A stretch of DNA of 64,000 nt from Edaphobacter acidisoli (GCF_014642855.1 NZ_BMJB01000001.1:2232001-2296000), one strand, 5' to 3'; shown: positions 37,059-47,276, counted from the stretch's first letter. Program-made: numbers and translations. The notes: generated by a model from the letters alone, not told the origin.

Positions 37059-39521
37059 TCACAATTCTGCGCCTGCATTCGGGGGACGATTCACTTTCTC
37101 GGTTGCCCAGGTTAAGTTGGGCTCGGGCCCCAGGACCAGTTCTAAGCGGCCGCCCGCAGCAATTTCGTTGTGTCGAAGCCATGCGCGCGACAACGGCTTT
37201 CCATTTAGAAGTGCAGATTGGATATACGGATGGTCTGGGGCCTGCTTCTCAGCCACAATCTCAAAGACACTCCTCTTATAGTGTTGATCATCCAGATGGA
37301 TTGCGGTTCGACTAAATAGTGGACTTCCGAGAATATAGACTCCGCTACCGGGACAGACGGGATAAAAGCCCAATGCACCGAGCACAAACCATGCCGACAT
37401 CTGCCCGACGTCATCATTCCCACAGATACCATTGACATCGTTGTGATAGGCACCTGTGAGTATGCGCCGCACCCACTTCTGCGTGAGCCACGGCTTGCCT
37501 GCATAAACGAATAAATAAGGGATATGGTGGACCGGCTCATTCGAATGGTTGTAATAGGCGTTCCACCCAAACGTGGGTGGCGTCTTTTCAAACATGTCCT
37601 CGAGCTGACGTGAAAACTCTTCGTCGCCGCCCATCAATTCGATCAGCCCCGGCACATCATGCGGTACGAACCACATTTGCTGAAGCGGGTTGCTTTCTGT
37701 GCAACCTTGACCAAATTCCGTCTCGCCGAGCCAGGGAACCCATTCGCCATTTGCACTTCTCGCTCGCATGCTTTTGACATGGGGATCGAAAATCTTTTTG
37801 TAGTTTTGTGAGCGCGCAGAGAAGACCTGAGCGTCATCTGTCTTTCCCAATAAAGCTGCAAAACGTCCGACGCACCAGTCAAAGTAAGCGTTGTCCAGAG
37901 TCCAGGAGATCTGTTCGGGAACAAATCCGTGTTGCAGATAAAATTCGTTCTGAGGCCGGTTCGTCTCGTCGCCTGTACCTGTCGCTGTCTGCCGGCACGC
38001 CGCATAGGCTTTCTCGAGATCGAATCCCCTGATACCCTTTACAAACGCGTCGAGAATCACTGAGGTCGCCGGATCTCCATCCATGCATCCGCTGTATGAG
38101 TTCATGATCTCCCAGCGTTCGAGATAACCCTTGCCACTCACCTCGGCTAACGTTACGAGAGAATTGATTTCGTCGGAGACTAGCCGCGTGTTCAAGAGCG
38201 TCATGAGAGGGAATTCTCCGCGAAACACGTCCCAGCCACTGAAGATGGTCCTTGGCGAATAGTCTTCGGCGATGTGAACTCTTCCGTCTGCCCTAGTGTA
38301 CTGACCATCGACGTCAGAAATTACGCGCGGATCAATCATCGCGTGATAAAGGGCAGTGAAGAAGATCTTCTTTTGATCTTCCGAAGCACCCTCGATCTCG
38401 ATACAGTTGAGCGCCTGGTCCCAAAGCGCCCTTCCCTGTCGGCGCACATCCTCAAAGTCCCAATCGGGAATATCGTGTGCGAGATTCTTTCGGGCTCCCT
38501 CAACGTTGACAAAACTAATTGCCGATTTGATCGACAGCTTGCGGCCCGCATTAAGTGAGGGAAATTCCGCAAAAAAGCCGATGTGGTTGCCCTCCCACTC
38601 CCGGCCATGGGCGATCACTTGTCCGCTTTGGACAAGTTCCTGATATTCGTCAGTCTGAAAGTAAGAGGTCGCAAGACCGTGCTGAACTGGAAATGCGTCG
38701 TCCGGCACATCAATCTGCCAAATACCAAATCGTTCGAGCGGCATGGAGAACTCCATGCGGAAATAAGCGGTGTAGCTGACTTTGCCATCGCCATTTCCCC
38801 ACCCGCCCCCGGAACATGGACACCGCATCCAGCCTTCTATTGCGTTGTCACCAGCGATCCGGACATATTGGCGGGTAGACGTTCCTCCGATGCGGCGCGA
38901 TAAATTCACCTGAATACGTGCTGAATCTGTTTCTGGGTAACTGATCCGCAGCATTCCCGCTCGCGGAGCGGCTGCGAGTTCAACTCCAATGCCGTAATCA
39001 TCGAGTGTCACCGCATAAAAGTTTGCTTCGGCGCTCTCGCTTGCGTGGCGATATGCTGACCTCCAACCTTCCCCCGGATGATCCACTCGTCCGCGATCGA
39101 GCTTCATCGGCCCGGTTGTGGGCATTACCTGGAGATTTCCGAAATCTCCGTACCAACCGACCCCACTCATATGAGTGAAGCTGAAACCTTCGATCGTTCG
39201 TTGTTCATATGAATAGCCGGGCGCACTATCACCCTCGTAGGCGTATCCGGGACCTTTCACCCCGCCTGTAATCGTGTCCGGACTCAGTTGCACCATTCCA
39301 AAGGGAGTTGTTGGGCCAGGAAATGTCTTGCCCTCACCCAGCAAGGTGCTCGTGCTTGCTCCGATCAGCGGATTAATAAACGTGGATGGGGGCGTATTCC
39401 TTGTGAGCGTCGTTCCCTTGAGACGTTTCTTTAAGAACAGGGACAAGATTCCCAATAATGAGCTCTTAGCAAATGTTCGACGAGACACCGATGGACCCTT
39501 TACTGCGCGGTAGTTGTTCAT
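37059..39521 (-). CDS. GH92 alpha-mannosidase, Tat-exported
   Basis: 820 residues from the ATG at 39521 (MNNYRAV); starts at 39539 or 39572 are also open. The Tat motif SRRTFAKSS is near residue 13. GH92 signatures are present: INPLIGASTSTLLGEGKTFPG in two parts, PFGMVQLSPDT, HFNSP-type region replaced by SRRIGGTS, TIFSGWDVFRGEFPL and CGNDDVGQMSAW. GH92 enzymes are calcium-dependent exo-alpha-mannosidases. Released mannose could be handled by the ROK kinase and ManA encoded upstream. Confidence 0.9.
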   Translation of the reverse strand: MNNYRAVKGPSVSRRTFAKSSLLGILSLFLKKRLKGTTLTRNTPPSTFINPLIGASTSTLLGEGKTFPGPTTPFGMVQLSPDTITGGVKGPGYAYEGDSAPGYSYEQRTIEGFSFTHMSGVGWYGDFGNLQVMPTTGPMKLDRGRVDHPGEGWRSAYRHASESAEANFYAVTLDDYGIGVELAAAPRAGMLRISYPETDSARIQVNLSRRIGGTSTRQYVRIAGDNAIEGWMRCPCSGGGWGNGDGKVSYTAYFRMEFSMPLERFGIWQIDVPDDAFPVQHGLATSYFQTDEYQELVQSGQVIAHGREWEGNHIGFFAEFPSLNAGRKLSIKSAISFVNVEGARKNLAHDIPDWDFEDVRRQGRALWDQALNCIEIEGASEDQKKIFFTALYHAMIDPRVISDVDGQYTRADGRVHIAEDYSPRTIFSGWDVFRGEFPLMTLLNTRLVSDEINSLVTLAEVSGKGYLERWEIMNSYSGCMDGDPATSVILDAFVKGIRGFDLEKAYAACRQTATGTGDETNRPQNEFYLQHGFVPEQISWTLDNAYFDWCVGRFAALLGKTDDAQVFSARSQNYKKIFDPHVKSMRARSANGEWVPWLGETEFGQGCTESNPLQQMWFVPHDVPGLIELMGGDEEFSRQLEDMFEKTPPTFGWNAYYNHSNEPVHHIPYLFVYAGKPWLTQKWVRRILTGAYHNDVNGICGNDDVGQMSAWFVLGALGFYPVCPGSGVYILGSPLFSRTAIHLDDQHYKRSVFEIVAEKQAPDHPYIQSALLNGKPLSRAWLRHNEIAAGGRLELVLGPEPNLTWATEKVNRPPNAGAEL

Positions 39522-39638
39522 TCTTTCGCAATTCTCCATTCCCGAAAATATGTCAGTGAACGCCGCGATCATGCATCCCGGCTAGGTGGGCGAGCAAAGT
39601 TGAGCACAAGAATCCTCTTCCGGCCGGGCGGTCTTCGC

Positions 39639-40814
39639 TCATTCGGTCTTATTCTTTACGCGAATCGTTTCGAGGGCTTTCGCGGCGTCCCGATCTTCGG
39701 GGTCAAGCACGAGTGCTTTGTGTAGTTCCTTAGTACCCTGTTCAATCAGGCCGTCCCTGCAGAGCGTCAGACCTAGATCACGGTGCAGCGCGCTCTCGAT
39801 CTCGCAATCTCCGCAGGTTTCAAGCGCATCATTATAAAGGCGGATTGACTCTCGCCAGTCCTGCACCGTAAATGCGCGGAAAGCTTCATTGGCAAGCGCC
39901 TTGGCCTGATCGACGACAGAGTTCTGCGCCTTGAGCCGGTCAAACTGGGCGCGCAGCCTCTTTGATTCTTCAGGATCAGTGCTGTGAAGAGCGCGCGAAA
40001 GCTTATAGATGGCTTGCGCTGAATTGGGATCGATTGCCAGGGCGGTGCGATACTCGGCTGCAGCTTCGGCAGTCCGATTCTGAAACACGAGGTAATCCGC
40101 AAGCATGATATGCGCCTTGACGTTGCCGGGCTGCAGCTTCACCACCTTCCGCAGCAATTCGGCTTCTTTCGCCAAGTTTCCCTGCGCCCGCTCGGCCAAG
40201 GACCAGTAGAAGAAGCAGTCTGGATTGTGGGGAGCGAAGCGGGCCGCAAGAGCGAATTCGTCGTCTGCCTCCCGGTCCCGCTCCATGTCGCTCAGTATCC
40301 GTGCCCGATTCAAGTGTGCGATCGCAAGAGTTGGAGCGATAGAAATCGCGGTTGCCGTTTCTGCCAGGGCGTCGTTCAGGTCGCCAGAATCAGCGAGAGC
40401 AATCCCGAGATCGACATGCGCCTCAGCGCGCTGTGGGGTCAACTGAATTACGCGCTTCAGAAGATCGACAGCACTGGTGTATTCGCCCAGCCTACCTTTG
40501 ACTTTGGCATCCAGAGTTAGGATCACCGAATCAGAAGGAGCCTGCTTCTCAGCGCGATCCAGCACCAATTCAGCTTCGGCGAGCCGTCCTGCCTCAAGCA
40601 ACTTCTGGGCTTGGCCGAGAAGTTCGCTCGGAGTCGGACCCTCCTGTGGAACGATTGCGCAGATTGAGCTCATGCTAAGGGTCAGGCAGGCAACCGACAG
40701 CGCAAGAACATGAAAGCGGCTATTTCTGCTAGCTCGCCGTTTTGCTCGAATAATGATGGGAGCGCCCTCGCCCCACCATGTGCTGTTACCGTTTTCTCGA
40801 CTTGAGAATTGCAT
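39639..40814 (-). CDS. TPR-repeat protein, probably exported
   Basis: 391 residues from the ATG at 40814; the frame is open to a TTG at 40856. A hydrophobic signal-anchor (~34-52, VLALSVACLTLSMSSIC) follows a basic stretch RAKRRASRNSR. The rest is a run of tetratricopeptide repeats (about eight), e.g. AEAHVDLGIALADSGDLNDAL and AAAEYRTALAIDPNSAQAIYKL. TPR arrays are protein-binding scaffolds. It follows receptor 3 on the same strand after a large hairpin. The partner is unknown. Confidence 0.78.
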   Translation of the reverse strand: MQFSSRENGNSTWWGEGAPIIIRAKRRASRNSRFHVLALSVACLTLSMSSICAIVPQEGPTPSELLGQAQKLLEAGRLAEAELVLDRAEKQAPSDSVILTLDAKVKGRLGEYTSAVDLLKRVIQLTPQRAEAHVDLGIALADSGDLNDALAETATAISIAPTLAIAHLNRARILSDMERDREADDEFALAARFAPHNPDCFFYWSLAERAQGNLAKEAELLRKVVKLQPGNVKAHIMLADYLVFQNRTAEAAAEYRTALAIDPNSAQAIYKLSRALHSTDPEESKRLRAQFDRLKAQNSVVDQAKALANEAFRAFTVQDWRESIRLYNDALETCGDCEIESALHRDLGLTLCRDGLIEQGTKELHKALVLDPEDRDAAKALETIRVKNKTE

Positions 40815-40922
40815 TGATTGACCGAACTGCTCCAACTCGGAAATACAAGCCGCCAACGCTCGTACAGCTCAAAACTGGAACATCCTTACGGCGGTCCCTG
40901 AACCGACTGCTGGACTGATTTA

Positions 40923-40969
40923 CTCCGGACAAATCCACGCCAGTCGAACCGGTCTGGATTTGCCCGGAG
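40923..40969 (-). terminator. Large hairpin after receptor 3
   Basis: CTCCGG-A-CAAATCCA (40923-40937) pairs with TGGATTTG-C-CCGGAG (40955-40969), giving 14 base pairs with one mismatch around a 17-base loop. It lies 11 bases after the receptor stop at 40980 and is not followed by a T-run. It probably reduces expression of the TPR gene downstream, or protects the receptor mRNA 3' end. Confidence 0.55.
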
Positions 40970-40979
40970 GTTGACAGCC

Positions 40980-43900
40980 TTAGAAGATAAACTTCACTGC
41001 AATCTGAAGCTGCCGGTTTAAGGATGTGTTGCCGTATGCAGTGCCGCTAATCGTGCCGAAAGCCGGCCCGTCGGTGATGGTGCCGTCGGGCAGCCCAAGG
41101 TTCACGTGGTTGGCCAAATTGAAGGCCTCGGCTCGAAACTCGAATTGCCGCCCTTCACCCACCGGAAACTGGCGGAAGACCGACGAATCCCAGTCCCAAT
41201 AGCTTGGGCCCCTGAGGGAATTGCGCCCCGCATTGCCGTAGGTTCCAAACGCCGGCACGGCATACGCGCCCGTATTGAACCACTTCGCTGCACTCCTGTG
41301 CGAAAGCGCTGGATTTCCCACCACATTCAAATGTTCATATGCAACGAAACCAAGCGCTCCCGTATTCGCAACATCATTGCCATCAAGAGGGGTAAAGGCT
41401 GTACCGGAATGGGCCTGGAAGATATTATTAATCTGCCAGTTCCCCAGGATGTAATCGACGACGCCGTTTCCAGTGGAAAACCTCTTGCCCTTTCCAATGG
41501 GGATCTCATACACAGTGTTCACAGCCAGGATGTTCGTTAAATCAAGTCCCGATACGGAACGATCGAAGCGCCCCGGATTATAGGGATCTTGCGGAACGCC
41601 GCCTTCAACGCCGAAGTATCCGTCGCCTCCGACATTGATGGACTTTGACCAGGTGTAGGAAACCGAGTAGGAGAGACCGTTGGTGAACCTCCTCTCCAAC
41701 GAAGCCTGCAGCGCGTTGTAATTGCCGCGGCCCGTGCTGCGATCGTAAAACGTCGGTGCAATGTAGGGAAACAGCTGACGCGGCTGAATCGGGCCAGTCC
41801 CGGGGGTCAGGGCGCCACCATAGATGCCGCCAACATCGAGTCGGTGCGTGCTCGATCCGACATAATTCACAGTCGCTGTCGTCGACGAGCTAATCAGTCG
41901 CTGCACGCCAAAGTTCCACTGTTCCGAATAAGGATTCTTCATTCTCGGATCGTATTCAAATCCTTGCTGAGTAAATGGCGTAGGCGCTGGAACGAAGGTG
42001 CCGCTGCCGCTGCTTGCGAGCGGATTCTGAGACGTAACCGTCGGTGTCGGTGAGGCATCAGTCGGCACGTTTAAGCCAGTGGGCTCCTGTTGACCGATGT
42101 CGGGCCACAGTCCGTCGATATTTTGCGCTAATTGCAATACCCCCGCCCAATTGTCGTAGACGATGCCGGCAGCTCCATGAATGACCGTGCGGTCCGCGAG
42201 CTTATAGGCAAAGCCGAGGTGGGGGCCAACATTCGTGTAGGTGTTGTGCATGATCTTATCGTTTGGAGACACGACGACGTTTGCCGGGAGGGTCCCGTTT
42301 CCGGGAATGCACGGCGCGAAGCCGCGCACACTGCAGGCAGGAGGAAGCTTCTGAATGATATAGGTGCCGGTGTTGAAATCTATGTCGCCGGTCTCCGGCC
42401 CGCCATTCACGCCAATTTGCTTCGTGGTTCCCACAGGTGGGAAAAACGTGAGGTCGTAGCGAAGCCCGGCATTGATCGTCAAGCTGTTTGTGACCCTCCA
42501 AGAATCTTGCAGAAATTCACTCATGACACCGCCAGGACGCGTTTCCGTAACAACGTTGCGCCGGTCTGCGGCTTCTGGGACGTTGAGGAGAAAGGAGGCC
42601 AACGGGTTACCGCCCTGCGCCGAATTTTCAGGGTTTCCGGTTTGCTCCGCCGCGTATGTGATGTTATCGGTCGTGATCGGACTGTAAAACTTATTGGTGA
42701 TGAACCCTCCGCCAATGCTGATCGTGTGGTTTCCAAATGTCTTCGTCAACACACCGGCGTATTGGTTGGCATTGGGAACATCGGGGTGTAGCGCGTAGTT
42801 TTCGCCTGGGGAAGCGTATGTGGAGGAGCCACCAACCCCGCCCCCGGCGATATCTAGCCCGGGAAGGAAGTTTCTTCCTGGTGCCGCCGCGAAGTCGCCG
42901 ACAAATGATGGCGAGAACCCAATCTGACTGATGAGAGCTTGCGTACTCTTCGTGAATTCCAATATTGCATTATCCCCGACCTCAGTACGGCCAAATTCAA
43001 GCTGGAGAACGAGACTCGGACTAAAGACATGCACATAGCTGCCGCCGTAGTTTCTGTTGGGAACGATAACGGAATTGATAAGTCCCGGAACGCCGCCAGA
43101 TTCGCTTAATACACTCGTGTCACGGCTATAGCGAAACCAAACAGTGTCATTGTTGCCAAGCTTTTGGTCAATCCGGGCCGTCCATTGGTTGATGGTCTGC
43201 GTCGTAGGGGTTGAATCCGTCGCATTATGTCCGGCTGCGTCGAGCACAGGCCCGGCCGCAGGGTAGACAAATTTGGCCCAGGCCACCATGTTGGGGTCCG
43301 GAGTAATCTGGTTCCCGGCATAGGGCTGACGGGTGAACTCACCAGGGTGGAGTGGATCCGGTGCGGTTGTGAATGGGTTGAAGATCTGCGTAGGCCAGTC
43401 GCTCTCATCCCCCGCGAGCTGCGCAGCAGTGGGAACTCTTATAAAGTTAGCTTCGGTCTGCGAAAAACGGAATCCCTGATATGCGCCGAAGAAAAATGTC
43501 TTATTCCTGCCGTTGTATAGTTTCGGGAGCCGGACCGGACCTCCGACGACTCCGCCAAATTCGTTTTGGGTAAAAGAGGGTGCGCTGGCAGTCCCAGTAA
43601 AAGCTTGATGGGCATCCATGCCCGCATCGCGGAAATACTCGAATGCCGAACCGTGAAGATCGTTGGTACCGGATTTTGTGACTACATTGACGACGCCGCC
43701 TAGCACCGACCCATATTCCGCACTGTCGGCGTGAGACACGACCTTGAATTCCTGTATCTCATCGATGATGGGCGGAACGGCATACACGCTGTGGAAGGCT
43801 CCAAAGTTGCTCAGGCCATCCGTGAAGAAGTAATCGCTTCGGTTGCCCTGCCCATTGACAGACGGAATCGTGGAATTCTGATTGGATGGCTCCGGTGTTG

Positions 43901-44507
43901 CATAACTACCCTGTCCTGGACCGCCCTGCCCATTGTTCACCGGAGATACTCCAGGAGTGAAGGCAAGAAGCTGAGTAAAGTCACGGCCGTTCAGGGGAAG
44001 ATCGTTCACTTGTTTCGTCCCGACCACCGTGCCGAGATTGGCACTCGTCGCCTCCAGTTGTGGTGCTGTGCCTTGAACAGTCACTACGGTGTTTTGGGAG
44101 CCAACAGTCAGAACAAAATCGATCGTCGCGGCCTGCCCGACTACAAGTGCGAACTCAGGAATTTTCTGCACCGCAAAGCCTGGAGCCGTCGCCGCAAGTG
44201 TGAATCTACTATCGGGCGTTATATTCAGGAAGACATAGGCGCCTACGCTATTGGCAGTGGTTGTGTTCTCGACACCCGTAGCCATATTTCTCAATACAAC
44301 TTTGGCATTGGGAACCACAGCACCGCTGGGATCTCGGACAGCACCGCTCAGCGAAGCCGTCGATAGCTGTGCAAACCCTGTGCGGGCGAACAACAACAGG
44401 ATGCCGCCCAGAAGGCATGTTTGCCACAGGGCAGCTACCCTGCAGGTCTTCCACCATTCAACTGACAACTTCATACTACGCATGGCGCTCCGAGAAGCTC
44501 TGTACAT
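40980..44507 (-). CDS. TonB-dependent receptor with carboxypeptidase regulatory-like domain (receptor 3)
   Basis: 1175 residues; the ATG at 44507 has GGAGGG 7 bases upstream, better than internal ATGs at 44483 or 44474. A long N-terminal region precedes the signal helix (~28-46, ending FAQ), then the regulatory-like domain (RDPSGAVVPNAKVVL), plug motifs (LPLNGRDFTQLLAF, YFFTDGLSNFG) and a barrel ending IAVKFIF. The gene is divergent from the second membrane-anchored regulator, mirroring receptor 1. The substrate is not indicated, because no glycosidase adjoins on its strand. Confidence 0.9.
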   Translation of the reverse strand: MYRASRSAMRSMKLSVEWWKTCRVAALWQTCLLGGILLLFARTGFAQLSTASLSGAVRDPSGAVVPNAKVVLRNMATGVENTTTANSVGAYVFLNITPDSRFTLAATAPGFAVQKIPEFALVVGQAATIDFVLTVGSQNTVVTVQGTAPQLEATSANLGTVVGTKQVNDLPLNGRDFTQLLAFTPGVSPVNNGQGGPGQGSYATPEPSNQNSTIPSVNGQGNRSDYFFTDGLSNFGAFHSVYAVPPIIDEIQEFKVVSHADSAEYGSVLGGVVNVVTKSGTNDLHGSAFEYFRDAGMDAHQAFTGTASAPSFTQNEFGGVVGGPVRLPKLYNGRNKTFFFGAYQGFRFSQTEANFIRVPTAAQLAGDESDWPTQIFNPFTTAPDPLHPGEFTRQPYAGNQITPDPNMVAWAKFVYPAAGPVLDAAGHNATDSTPTTQTINQWTARIDQKLGNNDTVWFRYSRDTSVLSESGGVPGLINSVIVPNRNYGGSYVHVFSPSLVLQLEFGRTEVGDNAILEFTKSTQALISQIGFSPSFVGDFAAAPGRNFLPGLDIAGGGVGGSSTYASPGENYALHPDVPNANQYAGVLTKTFGNHTISIGGGFITNKFYSPITTDNITYAAEQTGNPENSAQGGNPLASFLLNVPEAADRRNVVTETRPGGVMSEFLQDSWRVTNSLTINAGLRYDLTFFPPVGTTKQIGVNGGPETGDIDFNTGTYIIQKLPPACSVRGFAPCIPGNGTLPANVVVSPNDKIMHNTYTNVGPHLGFAYKLADRTVIHGAAGIVYDNWAGVLQLAQNIDGLWPDIGQQEPTGLNVPTDASPTPTVTSQNPLASSGSGTFVPAPTPFTQQGFEYDPRMKNPYSEQWNFGVQRLISSSTTATVNYVGSSTHRLDVGGIYGGALTPGTGPIQPRQLFPYIAPTFYDRSTGRGNYNALQASLERRFTNGLSYSVSYTWSKSINVGGDGYFGVEGGVPQDPYNPGRFDRSVSGLDLTNILAVNTVYEIPIGKGKRFSTGNGVVDYILGNWQINNIFQAHSGTAFTPLDGNDVANTGALGFVAYEHLNVVGNPALSHRSAAKWFNTGAYAVPAFGTYGNAGRNSLRGPSYWDWDSSVFRQFPVGEGRQFEFRAEAFNLANHVNLGLPDGTITDGPAFGTISGTAYGNTSLNRQLQIAVKFIF

Positions 44508-44817
44508 CGTTTTGCCCTCCGAAAAGACTTTTGATCTTGTTTGCGCGAAATACGCTCTCGTCGGCGTCTACGCGACTGCCAAATCAGCCAGTTCCCGAAA
44601 GCGATTCGTTGAGCTTCTGCGGATTACACTTGAACCGCCCCACAGCCGTAAGGTGAATTACGGTGCTCCAGCGTGGAACTTACGCATGCTGCACATACAA
44701 ATAGGTTTAGGTGCAGGGGCGGACGCTGGCTACCCCCGGCGAGAGGGGGGTACTGTACCTCCAAAAGAACCTGGACATGCACACTCGCGGGTGTGTATAA
44801 AGCGGAATGTGAGTACG
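44508..44817. promoter_or_regulatory. Divergent control region between receptor 3 and regulator copy 2
   Basis: 310 bases with no gene. TACCCCC (44731-44737) and GGGGGTA (44746-44752) form an inverted repeat upstream of the regulator; CACAC/GTGTG flank a short loop near 44780. The region next to the receptor start carries its GGAGGG site. Either inverted repeat could be an operator or an mRNA structure. Confidence 0.4.
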
Positions 44818-46329
44818 ATGGTCCCGCACGATGGCCACGAAACGCGAAAGGCTGAGATCGAAAGGGCGCTCGGGAAGGTTTTGGCCGGACATTCCTTTCG
44901 TTCCAGCGCTCAGTGTCAGGCCTTGCTCCGGTACATTGTCGAGCACTCTATCGCCAACGAAAATGAGTTGCTTCGGGAACGAATGATCGGAATCAAAGTA
45001 TTCGGGCGTCCGTCCGATTACGATTCCGGCAACGATCCAGTCGTCAGGGCACGGGCAGCAGAGATCCGCAAGCGCCTCGCTCAACATTACTTGCACGACG
45101 AAGGAGCGGGTGACGAAATACGGATCGAAGTTCCTCCGGGCTCCTACCGGGCGACTTTTGCGGCACGCGTTCCAAGTCGATCGCCGGGCTTAGATCGTGG
45201 GACCGGGTTGAGCGAAGAACCGGCTGCAGACCCAGCAAATCAAGCAGGTATATTACAAGAGTCCTTCGATGACCATATAGACAACAGAGCAGCCACCAGT
45301 TCTCCGACTTTGGATGTGGGGCATACAGGTGTAAACGAGCCACAACAGGGTCGTGGTTTGAGACCGGTATGGGTCATGATCGGTCTCGTGATAGGAGCAG
45401 TTGGGTTCTTCGCTGGTCACCTTTCAACGGCTCATATATCTACCCATCAGGATCTCCAGGAGCCGCAAAAGAGGTTACTTACCTCTGCCGATCCTGTCGC
45501 ATCATTCTGGGCACCATTCCTCAAAGAGGATTCCACCCCCATCATCGCTTATGCCGATACCATGTTCTTGATCGACGGCTCTGGGGACCTCTTTCGATTT
45601 CGGCATGGGGCCGCCGATAATCGAGGCGTCCTCGTTGACTCACACCTGGCGCGTCAGTTTGCTTCGAATCCATCTCTTGTGGCGAGAGCGGGCTCTCTCT
45701 TCTACGACAACGGATACACAGGAACGGGCGACCTAAGGGCCATGGCCATGTTGATTAGTCAATTTGCGCAGATGGGCGCTACGCCAATCGTAAAATCCAG
45801 CTATGACATCAGTACTGACGATTTAGAGCGGCACAACGTCATCTTGCTTGGGTCCTCCTCGGAGAATCCTGCGGTTGCGCAAATCATTCCCACAGGAGAT
45901 TTTCTGTTTGAAAGCGTGGCATCGACGCACGATCCGTGGTCCGATCAGATCGTGAACAGTCGGCCGCGATCGGGAGAACAATCAAAGTATGCCACTGTGC
46001 ACGATCCAGTGACTCACGGCATCGAAGAGGACTACGCTCTCGTCACTTTTCAGTCTGGTGTGACTCCTGAACACCAAATAGCAATCTTGGGTGGTATCGA
46101 CACCACAGGCACCGAAGGTGCAGCCCTTCTCGTCACTTCAACGGCGGGTGTGGAAGAACTGTCGAAAGCGCTGACTCAGGTGAACACGGTGCCCCAAACA
46201 GGAAAAGGCAAGGCGTTTCAAGCTCTTGTCCGAGTGGACGTGAAAAAGGGCTACCAAGTACTCGACTCTCATCTCGTTACAATACATGCCTTTGGCACAA
46301 CGAAACCTGCCGTGCCAACTGCACCCTAG
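44818..46329 (+). CDS. Membrane-anchored regulator, wHTH-like N-terminus and extracytoplasmic sensor-like domain (copy 2)
   Basis: 503 residues from the ATG at 44818; a GTG at 44809 is an alternative and the frame is open far upstream without conserved content. Residues ~15-115 match copy 1: CQALLRYIV, IKVFGRPSDYDSGNDPVVR, AAEIRKRLAQHY, EVPPGSYRA. A linker leads to one membrane helix (~184-203). The outer part has FWAPFL, VILLGSSSENP, GIEEDYALVTF and GGIDTTGTEGAALLV, which align in order with copy 1 (LLLGGSSS, DYGLL, TTFATEGAG). The gene is divergent from receptor 3. The function as a receptor-linked transmembrane regulator is inferred from the layout. Confidence 0.72.
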   Translation: MVPHDGHETRKAEIERALGKVLAGHSFRSSAQCQALLRYIVEHSIANENELLRERMIGIKVFGRPSDYDSGNDPVVRARAAEIRKRLAQHYLHDEGAGDEIRIEVPPGSYRATFAARVPSRSPGLDRGTGLSEEPAADPANQAGILQESFDDHIDNRAATSSPTLDVGHTGVNEPQQGRGLRPVWVMIGLVIGAVGFFAGHLSTAHISTHQDLQEPQKRLLTSADPVASFWAPFLKEDSTPIIAYADTMFLIDGSGDLFRFRHGAADNRGVLVDSHLARQFASNPSLVARAGSLFYDNGYTGTGDLRAMAMLISQFAQMGATPIVKSSYDISTDDLERHNVILLGSSSENPAVAQIIPTGDFLFESVASTHDPWSDQIVNSRPRSGEQSKYATVHDPVTHGIEEDYALVTFQSGVTPEHQIAILGGIDTTGTEGAALLVTSTAGVEELSKALTQVNTVPQTGKGKAFQALVRVDVKKGYQVLDSHLVTIHAFGTTKPAVPTAP

Positions 46330-46860
46330 CCCCTGCGACCTGGAGATGCAACGCCCAATTTGATTGCGTTCTGTTCATACGCTGCTGTGCAGAGCGTCTG
46401 CCTCTCGCCAAGCCGAACGAGCGAGCGAGGCTCTTCTCTTGGGGCCTCTTCTGCGTGACGGAGTTCGACGGCATTGCGCCGTTCGAGGAAGGTGGTAGTG
46501 TTCCGGTGTCCCCTGTGGGTAAGGATAAGAAAACGAGCGTGCAGGATAGCTATGGTACACAGCGCGACGAACCCGAAGAGCAGAGCGACTGTGGTGAAAT
46601 CGAACCTGCGGGTGAGGACATTGCGGTGAGGAGGGCTGCCGCACTGACCGCAAGGACGACGATGACCTTCCATCGGCTTGGCGTTGGGCTGAGACGCCGG
46701 TTGTCGCTCTGTACGGCGGACTTCATTGGAGACATTGTGCCACTTGTGGAGGATGATGCACAGGTGAATCTTCGGGTTGAGCTTTGCTCTCCCCATACGT
46801 TTGAGGTAAAGTCCTCGCGTAACTAGCCCGCAGGTGATATTCGACGTGTCAGTCTATGCT
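46330..46860. other. Interval of uncertain coding status after regulator copy 2
   Basis: No confident gene. On the minus strand a 61-codon frame (46550-46735) starts MSPMKSAVQ and has a hydrophobic helix (VIVVLAVSAAALLTA); a second frame (46326-46796) contains another helix (TVALLFGFVALCTIAIL). Joined by one frameshift, they would make a two-helix small membrane protein, so this may be a broken gene. The plus-strand frame 46455-46826 lacks features. Confidence 0.25.
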
Positions 46861-47259
46861 CTATCGCTTCTTCGCAGGAATAGAGACAAGTGTTTGACGT
46901 CTGTTCCTTACAATGAGCTTGGCGGGTTTGCGCGGAGCGCGCCTTTTGAGGCCACCAGATTTAATGAAGGCTTCATTTTCTCTGTAATCGGTGAGAGCAG
47001 GTTGTGAGACATGCAAAGCCTTTGCAAGAAGAGCAAAAGTGAGTTCTCCTACCCAGCTCTTACCGCGCTCAATATTGTTGATTTGTCCCTCTGACAACCC
47101 GACTTCTTCGGCGAGGTCAAATTGGCTCATCCCTCGATCGAGGCGAAGCATTCGGACACGAACGCCGAAATGAGGCTGGGCATACTCCTCCGCAACACCG
47201 CAGATCCGGTGCCTATTTCGATAGGTCCCTGGGAACACTGTCCTATTTTGCGCGACCAC
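46861..47259 (-). CDS. XRE-family helix-turn-helix protein
   Basis: 132 residues with a GTG start at 47259; the true start could be internal, since conserved sequence begins about residue 32. The HTH_3 domain is clear: FGVRVRMLRLDRGMSQFDLAEEVGLS in two parts, then EGQINNIERG and ALLAKALHVSQPAL. The C-terminal tail is very basic (GLKRRAPRKPAK, IPAKKR) and could add DNA affinity. It follows the SGNH hydrolase gene on the same strand, 17 bases after its stop. Confidence 0.75.
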   Translation of the reverse strand: MVAQNRTVFPGTYRNRHRICGVAEEYAQPHFGVRVRMLRLDRGMSQFDLAEEVGLSEGQINNIERGKSWVGELTFALLAKALHVSQPALTDYRENEAFIKSGGLKRRAPRKPAKLIVRNRRQTLVSIPAKKR

Positions 47260-47276
47260 TTATATCATGGCGCAGA

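Noticed and set aside
46455..46826. 123-codon plus-strand frame
   Set aside because: Composition looks like an antisense shadow of the minus-strand helices; no features of its own.
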